Assembly (NCBI RefSeq): GCF_009764355.1 | Contig: NZ_LNUA01000033.1 | Span: 62,001-126,000 of the forward strand | Source of the DNA: Companilactobacillus bobalius | GTDB taxonomy: Bacteria; Bacillota; Bacilli; Lactobacillales; Lactobacillaceae | Reading direction: 5' to 3' | Length of the DNA: 64,000 bases | Shown: piece by piece, positions 45,781-53,612 of the stretch | Layout: every line of letters starts with the position of its first letter | How positions within the stretch are numbered: the first letter of the stretch is position 1 | Program-made: the position numbers and the translations under genes | Notes under the pieces: generated by a model | What the model was told of the DNA's origin: nothing | The model's input: the letters and a program-made list of their open reading frames with translations, nothing else | The model's database searches: none

Positions 45781-46269
45781 TTACTTTTGATTCATTGCTC
45801 TTAATTTGGTTAAAAGCCTATTTCGCTGGTATCTAAGGTTACGGGGCGTCTGTTGATGATGTTGAGCAATTGTTGTGAGTGAAATCCCATTCATGAAATG
45901 TTCCTGCAATATTTCTTTTTCCAATTCAGATAATTTTTGCCAATCAACGAAATTAATTTGAGTAATTTCTGTCTCCGGTACTCTTTGAAAATCAAACTCT
46001 TCTAAACTATGAAAATCGAAGTATTGTTTCTCTTGTCGCAACATATCGGTTAACCGCCAAACCAATTTTTGAAACACATATGGTTTGAACTTAGTCATAT
46101 TTTGATCTCTTTGACAGTATTTTAAATAAGTTTGTGCATAAATAATTACTGCTTCTTGAAAGTAATCTTCATAATCACAACGAGTCACATAAATATGAAC
46201 TCGTTTCAAAGCTCCATGAATTAATTGTTGATTCTCTAATGCTTGCTGAAATCCTAATTCTAGATTCAT
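45781..46269 (-). CDS. SigH/ComX-type competence sigma factor
   Basis: 162 residues, a shortened sigma-70-family protein as typical of SigH/ComX-like factors of lactobacilli. Region 2 is YEDYFQEAVIIYAQTYLKYC through FQKLVWRLTDMLRQEK; region 4 is ELEKEILQEHFMNGISLTTIAQHHQQTPRNLRYQRNRLLTKL. In relatives such as L. sakei SigH it drives late competence genes. I use ATG 46269, nine bases after AGGAG; the earlier ATG touches the ribosome site. Its leader is a striking palindrome. Confidence 0.8.
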   Translation of the reverse strand: MNLELGFQQALENQQLIHGALKRVHIYVTRCDYEDYFQEAVIIYAQTYLKYCQRDQNMTKFKPYVFQKLVWRLTDMLRQEKQYFDFHSLEEFDFQRVPETEITQINFVDWQKLSELEKEILQEHFMNGISLTTIAQHHQQTPRNLRYQRNRLLTKLRAMNQK

Positions 46270-46279
46270 TGTGAGCATC

Positions 46280-46318
46280 TCCTAGTTTTACTCACAAGCG
46301 CTTGTGGTAAAACTAGGA
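46280..46318. promoter_or_regulatory. 39-nt near-perfect palindrome in the sigma-factor leader
   Basis: TCCTAGTTTTAC and GTAAAACTAGGA flank the perfect palindrome CACAAGCGCTTGTG with one unpaired base. It starts about where transcription should begin and ends within the ribosome site of the sigma gene. A competing helix (TTGTGAG 46297-46291 with CTCACAA 46275-46269, minus strand) encloses the ribosome site in its loop and ends at the first base of the start codon. Confidence 0.85.
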
Positions 46319-46323
46319 TAACT

Positions 46324-46351
46324 AATTTAGACTAGAAAAATTAGTTGCCAA
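46324..46351 (-). promoter_or_regulatory. Candidate promoter of the sigma-factor gene
   Basis: On the minus strand TTGGCA and TAAATT are separated by 16 bp, placing the start of transcription at the edge of the palindrome at 46318. Confidence 0.45.
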
Positions 46352-46384
46352 AACAGTCTAAGAATAAGGCTTTAATTCGATCGA

Positions 46385-46419
46385 TTAAAAAAGAACACCC
46401 ACAAACAGTGTTCTTTTTT
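46385..46419 (-). terminator. Terminator after the ComK-like gene
   Basis: AAAGAACAC pairs with GTGTTCTTT with T-rich flanks on both strands. It separates the ComK-like gene from the sigma gene. Confidence 0.8.
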
Positions 46420-46430
46420 GGTTTTGGCGA

Positions 46431-47180
46431 TTAATATAATTTTTTAATTCTGGTTAAATTTTGATGGTAATACTTTTTCGTCTCGAGTTTACCTAATCCT
46501 TCAATACCTTGATTTATCAAAATAAACTCAATCAAATGCCAGTAAAATATCGGCAAACTGTTCAATAGGCAAATTTTTGAATGCAAATCACAACGACATC
46601 TATCATACGTAGAAAATAATTTATTACACTTATACTTTAAATGACAACTACCAACATTAACCATCATTTCAAATACGTTTAATGAACACTTCATTAAAAA
46701 GTAAATATCATGCAATCTTTTTTCCAAATCTCCCCTTGGAAAATCTAATTGAATCTTATGGCTGCTCTCGGTGACAAAATAGGCTTTCTTTTCAATTTGT
46801 TCATAGCATTCTAAGAAGTGAACAGCAATCCAATCGGCATTTCTTCGACTGGCCCCAGTCATTGGCATATAGGCAATATCTTCATGAATAAACGGCGTAT
46901 AGTGAGTCATCCCATACAAATCAGCTAAAAACTTGGCCATGGCAAATCCTATTCCATTAATCAAATACATCTCATTCATAATCTTCCTGGTCGTTCTTGA
47001 GTCAATAAAGATTCCTTGTTCAGCATGAACAACAATCGTATTTCCCAAATTAGTGATATCTGAAATATCCAACAAGGCTTCAATTTTATAATCAACTTTA
47101 AAATTTTTACAAACATTGAGAGAACTAAAGATTCTTTTAGATATTACATCCTTAATGGATTTAAAATTTGATATCATCAT
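46431..47180 (-). CDS. ComK-like competence regulator candidate
   Basis: 249 residues. The central part (about 45-165) follows the ComK pattern: a GIFIDSR strand, LINGIGFAMAKFLADLYGMTHYTPFIHEDIAYMPMTGASRRNADWI, where ComK has the Gly-rich turn, HK-P-I and P-T-S/N-W-I segments, then a strand-rich half (KIQLDFPRGDLEKRL). A C-terminal extension holds a Cys/His cluster (SCHLKYKCNK, DRCRCDLHSKIC) not found in ComK that could bind zinc. Its place directly upstream of the SigH/ComX-type gene supports the call. Similarity is by eye and distant. Confidence 0.5.
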   Translation of the reverse strand: MMISNFKSIKDVISKRIFSSLNVCKNFKVDYKIEALLDISDITNLGNTIVVHAEQGIFIDSRTTRKIMNEMYLINGIGFAMAKFLADLYGMTHYTPFIHEDIAYMPMTGASRRNADWIAVHFLECYEQIEKKAYFVTESSHKIQLDFPRGDLEKRLHDIYFLMKCSLNVFEMMVNVGSCHLKYKCNKLFSTYDRCRCDLHSKICLLNSLPIFYWHLIEFILINQGIEGLGKLETKKYYHQNLTRIKKLY

Positions 47181-47303
47181 TTATTTTCCCTAAAATATTT
47201 ATTTACTCACTTTTCATGAGTATGTCAACAATATAACAAGAATATATGTTCTGAAGATACCAAAATATATAATTTATTCAAAATAATTTCACGTAATTTG
47301 TAC

Positions 47304-47329
47304 AAAAAAAGAAGCCCCTAAGGACTTCC
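47304..47329 (-). terminator. Terminator of the GH73 gene
   Basis: GAAGTCCTTAGGGGCTTC forms a compact stem followed by seven T on the minus strand, at the stop codon. Confidence 0.75.
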
Positions 47330-49053
47330 TAATCTGCATTGAAAATACAGTATTTTCCGTTGACCCAACCGGCATTTACTTTATACCAAGTTTGACCATC
47401 GACAATTTGTTTTGAGGTTACACGCCAAGTCGTACCATCGGCTAGACGAGTTCCTGTAAATTTATTATTGGCAGCAGGACTGTTATAAACGTTGACACCA
47501 TATCCAGGAATATAGTTAATCTTTGCCATACCACTAACACTTGTTACATAGTTAGATCCTTTAACTTGAACATCGTTAGCACTGACCCATTGATTAGTAG
47601 CTACACGATACCAAATGGAACCATCTGAATGAGTAGACTTCTGATCAATCTTCCAATCAGTTCTGTTTGAAAGACTAACTGCCAAAAGATTATGTTTATC
47701 ATCATAAACTTTGGCTCCTGGATTAGCAGTGATGTTAACGATATCGGGATAAGATACTACTTTATCCTTAGTATAGTCACCATGTGATTGTGTTGATTTC
47801 AAGGAAACATCAGTTGCCTTGATATAACAGTCGTTACCTACAAAGTAGAATTTATTACCAGAATTATCCAACACATACTTAGTTGTAATCCAAGAAGATT
47901 GATATGGCAAAACTCGATTCGTAGCCGTATTCAAATTAGGCAAACGATAAACTACGGAACCACTCTTATTAATAATAATTGCTGTATCAGCAATATTAAC
48001 TGGTGGGTTAGTCTTTTCAGATTCCAATTGAACATCTGAAGCCTTTACGTATTCGTTTGTCGAGACTTGATAATAAGTCGTACCGTCAGATTTAACGACC
48101 TTAGATGTAACTTTCCATCTAGTTCCGTTAGCTAAAGTACGGTTAGCAGCTATTTTATCAGCGTTTATATAAACATGTGCTGAATTTTTATTAGTTATTG
48201 TTACAACATCGTTTAATTTTGTTTGTGTACCTTCAATTGCATTTTCATTACCAGTACCATTTGTACTGGCTTTTCCATCATATTGTGTCAAATTAGAGCT
48301 CTCAATTATATTATTTAATACAGCTGCATAGGTTGGTGAAGTGGCATAACGTCCTTGCAACCAAGCTGTAGCATCTTTATAAGAAGAGGTATTCTCTCTC
48401 CATGTACCTTTATAGAAAGCACTATTTCCTTGAATACCATTACGTAACTTATCGCCATTATCAGCAAAAGATGCGTAAACACTAGGGTACTTTCTAAAGT
48501 TAGCATAAATAGTGTAGTAGCCCTTATCGGCACTCCACTCTTGAGTTGGTAGTGAGACATATGAACCTTGATAGTCCCCTTTAATACCAAAGTAATTATT
48601 ATACTGTGATGATAATACTGAAGTACCCCAACTACTTTCCAAAATAGATTGTGCCATCATTACTGAAGCATACAAATTGTATTTTGATGCAACCTGTTGT
48701 GCCTGTGGAGCAACCTTAGCCAAGTAGGCTTGTTGTTGAGCAGTTGATGCTCCCTTAGTTGTTCCAGCTTGTGTCAAAGCGGCAACCGCATTAGCTGGCA
48801 AAACACTACTTCTACCAGATTTTTGATTAGCTTCAATAGCGTCAGCTGCATCCTCATTGATTGGTGCACCACTCTTGTCCATTACACTAGCAACAGTAGT
48901 ATCCTTAGTCTCAGATGTATTTTGATTTTGGTCGTCAGTTTGATTACCCTCGTCATCAGAAACAGCAGCCTTAACTGGAGAAGTATTAGAAGAAATACCA
49001 ACAGCGGCTAAAAAACTTGCTAATGCCGTTGAGGCAACCCATTTTTTATTCAT
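47329..49053 (-). CDS. GH73 N-acetylglucosaminidase with multiple C-terminal SLAP/SH3-like modules
   Basis: 574 residues. Signal peptide about 1-30; an acidic linker; a GH73 domain (about 106-260) with the catalytic Glu139 in QSILESSWG and the family motifs NNYFGIKGDY and FRKYPSVYASFADNG. Then five repeats of about 60-65 residues of the SLAP/SH3-like wall-binding type (YYQVSTNEYVKASDV, WYRVATNQWVSANDV). It hydrolyses the glycan backbone and probably acts in cell separation. ATG behind GGGAGGAGA. Confidence 0.9.
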   Translation of the reverse strand: MNKKWVASTALASFLAAVGISSNTSPVKAAVSDDEGNQTDDQNQNTSETKDTTVASVMDKSGAPINEDAADAIEANQKSGRSSVLPANAVAALTQAGTTKGASTAQQQAYLAKVAPQAQQVASKYNLYASVMMAQSILESSWGTSVLSSQYNNYFGIKGDYQGSYVSLPTQEWSADKGYYTIYANFRKYPSVYASFADNGDKLRNGIQGNSAFYKGTWRENTSSYKDATAWLQGRYATSPTYAAVLNNIIESSNLTQYDGKASTNGTGNENAIEGTQTKLNDVVTITNKNSAHVYINADKIAANRTLANGTRWKVTSKVVKSDGTTYYQVSTNEYVKASDVQLESEKTNPPVNIADTAIIINKSGSVVYRLPNLNTATNRVLPYQSSWITTKYVLDNSGNKFYFVGNDCYIKATDVSLKSTQSHGDYTKDKVVSYPDIVNITANPGAKVYDDKHNLLAVSLSNRTDWKIDQKSTHSDGSIWYRVATNQWVSANDVQVKGSNYVTSVSGMAKINYIPGYGVNVYNSPAANNKFTGTRLADGTTWRVTSKQIVDGQTWYKVNAGWVNGKYCIFNAD

Positions 49054-49173
49054 AATTTGTCTCCTCCCAAATTCTTGTATATCTAATGCTTAGACTACTA
49101 TTTAATTTGGAATTCGACAATAAAACCTTAAGAAATTTGGATATTTTTAAACTTTTTTAATGATTTAAAATCA

Positions 49174-49413
49174 CTAACCTTCAGTAGGAATGAATTCAAC
49201 ATATTCAGCTTCGATCCATTCACCATCTTCAGCGATACGATAGAATTCTTTTCCGTCTTCACCTGTACCCTTGGCATCAGTATACCAAGCAGTTTGACCT
49301 TTAACGTATTTGTCTTGAAGCATTTTACGGTTAACTTCATAATTATCAAATAAGAAAACAACGTAGCGATCGTCTTGAGTTACTTTAACGATTCCTTGTA
49401 CTTTTTCAAGCAT
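49174..49413 (-). CDS. Small standalone SLAP/SH3-like protein without signal peptide
   Basis: 79 residues starting at ATG 49413 behind AAAGGTGG. MLEKVQGIVKVTQDDRYVVF is followed by a domain ending FYRIAEDGEWIEAEYVEFI, which copies the YRVATNEWVxAxxV signature of the secreted SLAP modules nearby. It is acidic and has no signal peptide, so it would stay in the cytoplasm. It sits upstream of, and in the same direction as, the GH73 gene. Confidence 0.65.
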   Translation of the reverse strand: MLEKVQGIVKVTQDDRYVVFLFDNYEVNRKMLQDKYVKGQTAWYTDAKGTGEDGKEFYRIAEDGEWIEAEYVEFIPTEG

Positions 49414-49573
49414 TGCAATACCACCTTTAAAGTTAATATTAGTTACATTATACATTAATAGATAAAGAAATGACCTGCAATGATGAGTAAAAATAATAGC
49501 ACCTATTCAGATTCCTCATTTTCCCTAATTATTACGGAAATTGAAATTCTGAATAGATGCCATTTTAATTTTT

Positions 49574-50593
49574 CTAAGTGAACAATCTTTTTACAACTGG
49601 TATCTTGCTTAAAATCAAAATTACTAATAGTGATAAGACAGTTGCTAAAACGAATACGTATAAGAAGTTAGCATTCACATAATACTTCATCACAAACTGT
49701 ATTGATAATCCGTGAACTAGATAAACTCCATAAGTCAATGGTGCTATCAATTCAATCACTCGTGCAAATCCTTTACCATAACTTGTTTCAAAGCGTTTGA
49801 AGAGCATGAAGACCAATGCTGCAATGATTGGCGTATTGATGTTAGCAATGGCATTCAAGAATTGTAGGTTTGGTTTCAAACTGATAAAACTGATTAGAAT
49901 ATTGATTGCCATTAACACGGCCGCTATCAGGATATTCATATTGAGTTTTAACGAATGTTTGTCAATCTTAGAAATTCGATAACCAATAAAGAAGTAACCA
50001 ATATCTTTGGAAACAACCACTCGGCCTAAATCAAAGGAATTGAAGTAAACTCCAATATTCTTAGGTGTAGTAGTTGTTAACGTTGGCAATGCAATATCAA
50101 TGATGACCCAAAGAATTAACAAATACATCAACATCTTATCGTCAATCTTATCAGCAATAGCTTTCAAAAATGGTGACAATAAATACAAAGCAATCAATGG
50201 ATACATAAACCAATATGCTATTAATACTGGTTTATGATACATCATTAACAATGTATTGCTGAAATCCTTCATATCAACTGGACCTGACATGGCACGAGCC
50301 AAATAAGCTGACACAACTGACCAAAGTAAGAATGGTACAACGACTCTGACCAATCGATGCTTGAATAAGTACTTTAAATCATAAGTTTTTTTACTGTTTA
50401 AAACCATGGCACCACTGATCATGAAAAAAAGTGGCACTGCGATTTCTGTCACTATAACGATGGAATTTACGACACCCCATTTTAACGTTGGTTGATAGTT
50501 AGCCAAATCATCAGCACAAGAATGCGCCAAAACCACCAATAACATCGCAAAAACTCTAATCGTATCGACATAGATTAGTCTTTTGTTCTTCAA
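49574..50593 (-). CDS. Membrane acyltransferase (acyltransferase-3 family)
   Basis: 339 residues with about ten membrane helices. The N-terminal signature YVDTIRVFAMLLVVLAHS (catalytic His near residue 24), PLFFMISGAM and HRLVRVVVPFLLW identify the family that O-acetylates or O-acylates surface glycans. It lacks the extracellular SGNH domain of OatA. TTG start after GAGGGAA. The acceptor is unknown. Confidence 0.88.
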   Translation of the reverse strand: MKNKRLIYVDTIRVFAMLLVVLAHSCADDLANYQPTLKWGVVNSIVIVTEIAVPLFFMISGAMVLNSKKTYDLKYLFKHRLVRVVVPFLLWSVVSAYLARAMSGPVDMKDFSNTLLMMYHKPVLIAYWFMYPLIALYLLSPFLKAIADKIDDKMLMYLLILWVIIDIALPTLTTTTPKNIGVYFNSFDLGRVVVSKDIGYFFIGYRISKIDKHSLKLNMNILIAAVLMAINILISFISLKPNLQFLNAIANINTPIIAALVFMLFKRFETSYGKGFARVIELIAPLTYGVYLVHGLSIQFVMKYYVNANFLYVFVLATVLSLLVILILSKIPVVKRLFT

Positions 50594-50652
50594 GATATTT
50601 CCCTCAAATCAATTAAATAATAAGAACATTTTACCATTATTATCTGAGCAAG

Positions 50653-50687
50653 AAAAAAAGTTCATCATCAGATGAACTTTTTTTGAT
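50653..50687 (-). terminator. Terminator of the substrate-binding protein gene
   Basis: AAGTTCATC / GATGAACTT stem with T-runs on both strands. Confidence 0.85.
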
Positions 50688-51646
50688 TACTTAACTTGTC
50701 TAAGCTTCATATTGGCTTTTTTATAATTGATTTTACCTTTGTATAACTTTTGTTGCTTAGCATACTTGAAGGCTTTCTTAAAATCAGATTTCTTAACCTT
50801 ATGCATTGTCTTAAACTTAACATTCATGTTGTTCAACTTAGCAACAGCTTTATCGCTAGTTCCATAGTTAGAGAATGTCTTGTTAAGCATGATGTACATG
50901 TTACCCTTATTGATTTTCTTAACTTCTTGCTTCATAACATTGCATAGAATATTAGTATTAGAAACATTCTTCTTAGCATAATCGTTATTAACAATCAAAA
51001 CATTACCATTATCAGCACTAATCTTATCTCTATTTAGAACCTTAGCACCATTAACTTTAGCTTCAGTCATTGATGGATCTTGTAAGACAGCAGCATCAAC
51101 GTCGCCACTCTTCAACTGACTGACACGATCTGCCTCAGAATCAACTTGCTTCAATTTAACGCTAGATAACTTTAATCTGCTCTTCTTCAAAGCTTTCTTT
51201 AGATAGAACATTGAGTAGTCAGTTTTATCAACTGCAATTGTCTTACCTTTTAATTTCTTAACACTCTTGTACTTCTTGTTAGCAACTAAACCGCTATAAC
51301 CAGGCATAGTACCAGCAATCTTCCAATTTGAATGTTTCTTAGAAATAGCTGCATAATTTACTAAATCAGTCACAGCCGCATTAACCGTTCCATCGGCAAT
51401 AGCACTATTCAATTCTTTAGTAGAATCATATGCTTTCAGATCAACATTTAAATTGTTGTTCGTATAAGCATTTAAATCCTTACCCATTTGGGCAACAGCG
51501 GAAGGAATATTTTTAGTTGTTCCAATCGTGTATTGTGCTTGATCTGTGTCAGCAGCTTGAACGTTCTTTATCCCGACAAATGAGAATGAACTAAGCACTA
51601 AAAGACAAGCTACTAAAAAGATACTTATTTTCTTTAAGCTCTTCAA
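50687..51646 (-). CDS. Orphan ABC-type substrate-binding protein (NMT1/TauA-like)
   Basis: 319 residues. Secretory signal peptide (cleavage after VQA, about residue 32) without lipobox. A periplasmic-binding-protein type 2 domain follows: KLKGKTIAVDKTDYSMFYLKKAL, QLKSGDVDAAVLQDPSMTEAKVNG. The fold type binds small organic ligands such as sulfonates or pyrimidines. The C-terminal ~80 residues are exceptionally Lys-rich. No permease or ATPase gene adjoins, and without a lipid anchor the protein would be released or held by charge. TTG 51646 follows AAAGGGAG. Confidence 0.78.
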   Translation of the reverse strand: MKSLKKISIFLVACLLVLSSFSFVGIKNVQAADTDQAQYTIGTTKNIPSAVAQMGKDLNAYTNNNLNVDLKAYDSTKELNSAIADGTVNAAVTDLVNYAAISKKHSNWKIAGTMPGYSGLVANKKYKSVKKLKGKTIAVDKTDYSMFYLKKALKKSRLKLSSVKLKQVDSEADRVSQLKSGDVDAAVLQDPSMTEAKVNGAKVLNRDKISADNGNVLIVNNDYAKKNVSNTNILCNVMKQEVKKINKGNMYIMLNKTFSNYGTSDKAVAKLNNMNVKFKTMHKVKKSDFKKAFKYAKQQKLYKGKINYKKANMKLRQVK

Positions 51647-51759
51647 TGTAAAAACTCCCTTTTCATTATTCAAGTTTCATCATAACGTAAAGGGAGCTGT
51701 TTTTTCTACTATAACTGTACTTATTTTATGTTTTTTCTACCTCAAAATTATCAACACTA

Positions 51760-51800
51760 AAAAATATCCGTATTAACCAATATACATTGGCTCTACGGAC
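51760..51800 (-). terminator. Terminator-like hairpin downstream of the PTS/mgtC operon and repeat
   Basis: On the minus strand CCGTA and CCAAT pair with TACGG and ATTGG in one nested stem, followed by ATATTTTTTAG. If this ends the PTS/mgtC transcript, the structured repeat is part of that mRNA 3' region. Confidence 0.6.
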
Positions 51801-51885
51801 ATTTCTTTCGAATTAAAATTAATTTTTATGATGAAAAATAATAGACTAATTTATTCATCTCAAGCTAAACAATCAAAGTGAGATT

Positions 51886-52062
51886 CAGTCTGGAGCAAAA
51901 TTTGGGAATGCGTTCAGCTATGAGATCATTGTTACCGGCTTTACCGGTTACAGTGAGGCCGACTTTGGAAATCCATTATTTTGCACAAAGTGTAAAATAA
52001 TTAGTTTCAAATCGTACCCATAACGTTCCAACAGCATTCCCAATTTTTGTGGAAGACGGCAT
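51886..52062 (+). repeat. Structured dispersed repeat, copy 5
   Basis: 177 bp. The outer helix TTGGGAATGC (51902-51911) pairs with GCATTCCCAA (52034-52043). P2 is TCATTGTTACCGG with CCGGTTACAGTGA; P3 pairs TTTGGAA with TTTCAAA (one G-T pair); the cap is ATTATTTTGCAC / GTGTAAAATAAT. It ends GAAGACGGCAT. Confidence 0.86.
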
Positions 52063-52076
52063 ACTTCACAAACCCA

Positions 52077-52784
52077 TTACACGTTAATAGTCTCAACTTT
52101 AACAATATTTTCATTCATTGATAGATTCTCAACGATATCCACGTAATCAACATTTTTGCCAAAATCAATCGAGTAAATGTTGGTATAAATACTATTGTTG
52201 TTATTCAATTTGGAAACGCGGAATTTTACGTCTTCAACAGAAATTTTATTTTCTTTAAAGTAACCATCGATAAATTCCTTCGTTTCTACTTTCTGCTTAT
52301 ATTCAACTTTTAGTTTTCGTACCGGACTGATCCGGATAATCTTTTTCAAAAATGCTACCACACCAAACACCACCAAAAATCCACTTATTGCAATAATGTA
52401 GTTGCCCATTCCAATTGCGATTCCGATACAAGCTACAACCCAAAGGCTAGCTGCTGTAGTCAAGCCTCGGATTGAATGATTTTCAACAATTATCGTTCCT
52501 GCACCGAGAAATCCTATTCCACTGACAACTTGTGCTATCAGTCTAGCTTCATCTACTCGCAATATTCCTTTGTATTGAGGATATTGTTGGGCAACCATTA
52601 ATGCATTGAAACCGAGATTCTTCTGAATCATTGCGATGATACAAGCTCCTAAGCAAACCAAGATGTGCGTCCTTAATCCGGCAGGTCGGTGCTTATAGGC
52701 TCGATCAATCCCAATGGCCCCGGAAAAAACTGTTGCCATCAATAATCTCGTAATTACTGTGATGGCATCCAATTGAGTCGTCAA
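52077..52784 (-). CDS. MgtC/SapB-family membrane protein, coupled to the PTS operon
   Basis: 235 residues: an N-terminal MgtC domain with four to five helices (about 10-150; FSGAIGIDRAYKHRPAGLRTHILVCLGACI, GIGFLGAGTI) and a C-terminal ACT-like cytoplasmic domain (about 160-235). MgtC proteins are linked to magnesium limitation and ATP synthase control. It starts with TTG on the base directly after the IID stop codon, so translation is coupled to the mannose-family PTS, an unusual pairing. Confidence 0.85.
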   Translation of the reverse strand: MTTQLDAITVITRLLMATVFSGAIGIDRAYKHRPAGLRTHILVCLGACIIAMIQKNLGFNALMVAQQYPQYKGILRVDEARLIAQVVSGIGFLGAGTIIVENHSIRGLTTAASLWVVACIGIAIGMGNYIIAISGFLVVFGVVAFLKKIIRISPVRKLKVEYKQKVETKEFIDGYFKENKISVEDVKFRVSKLNNNNSIYTNIYSIDFGKNVDYVDIVENLSMNENIVKVETINV

Positions 52785-53612
52785 CTAAACAACACCAAGT
52801 AGTCCTAGGATAATAGCCAGAACTAAGACGCCTAATAGAATCCAGTTAACGTTAACTTTCTTGCTCAATAACCAGTAGCAAAGAAGTGTAATACTCAATG
52901 GAATCAAGCCTTTGAATAGTTGATCTAAATAAGTTTGAATCAAGATTGGCTTGCCACCAGCAATAGGAACAGACAACTTACTTTCAAACTTGACCATACT
53001 TGCAGTCATACTACCAATCATTAGAAGACCCAATGTACTTGCGGCCTTATTCAAAATCTTCATACTTCCGTTAGCATAAATTTTTTCAATAAAGGATGAA
53101 CCTAATGAGAAGCCCATGTATGTTAAATAATATCTCGTTAAAATTGAAGGAATATTGTAGATCAATAGGAACAAAATTGGTCCTAAGATTGAACCTTGTG
53201 CAGCTAAACTGATACCAACACCGGCGGCGATAACACGGATAACACCCCAGAAAATTGAATCGCCAATACCTGATAGTGGACCCATCAAGGAAGTCTTCAA
53301 GGCAACGATTGATTCTGCATCAAAGTCTTTTTCTTGTGCATTCTTCTTTTCCATGGAAGCAACTAATCCCATAACGAAAGTACCAACGTTTTGAGTGATG
53401 TTATACCAAGTTGTGTGACGCATCATGGCTTCACGTCTGCCTTCAGGATCATCTTTGTAGTAACGATTCAAAGCAGGTGTGATTGAGTAAATAAACCCGG
53501 GAGCATGAGCTTTTGTAGCACCGGCACGACTGGCAAAAACGGTAAATGAACGCCAGAAGATACCATTTAGCATCTTTCGATCTTCTTTTGAAATGTTTTC
53601 ATTTAATTTCAT
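52785..53612 (-). CDS. Mannose-family PTS component IID
   Basis: A 275-residue EIID membrane subunit (ERKMLNGIFWRSFTVFASRAGATKAHAPGFIYSI, GPLSGIGDSIFWGVIRVIAAGVG). With IIC it forms the sugar channel. It overlaps the IIC stop codon by four bases. The sugar is not predictable; mannose, fructose, sorbose or N-acetylgalactosamine systems share the fold. Confidence 0.94.
   Translation of the reverse strand: MKLNENISKEDRKMLNGIFWRSFTVFASRAGATKAHAPGFIYSITPALNRYYKDDPEGRREAMMRHTTWYNITQNVGTFVMGLVASMEKKNAQEKDFDAESIVALKTSLMGPLSGIGDSIFWGVIRVIAAGVGISLAAQGSILGPILFLLIYNIPSILTRYYLTYMGFSLGSSFIEKIYANGSMKILNKAASTLGLLMIGSMTASMVKFESKLSVPIAGGKPILIQTYLDQLFKGLIPLSITLLCYWLLSKKVNVNWILLGVLVLAIILGLLGVV

Larger units (their letters stand above)
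51647..52076. other. Gene-free interval with structured repeat copy 5
   Basis: 430 bp without a gene. It contains a minus-strand terminator-like hairpin (51760-51800) and structured repeat copy 5 (51886-52062), which begins 14 bp after the MgtC stop codon. Confidence 0.7.
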
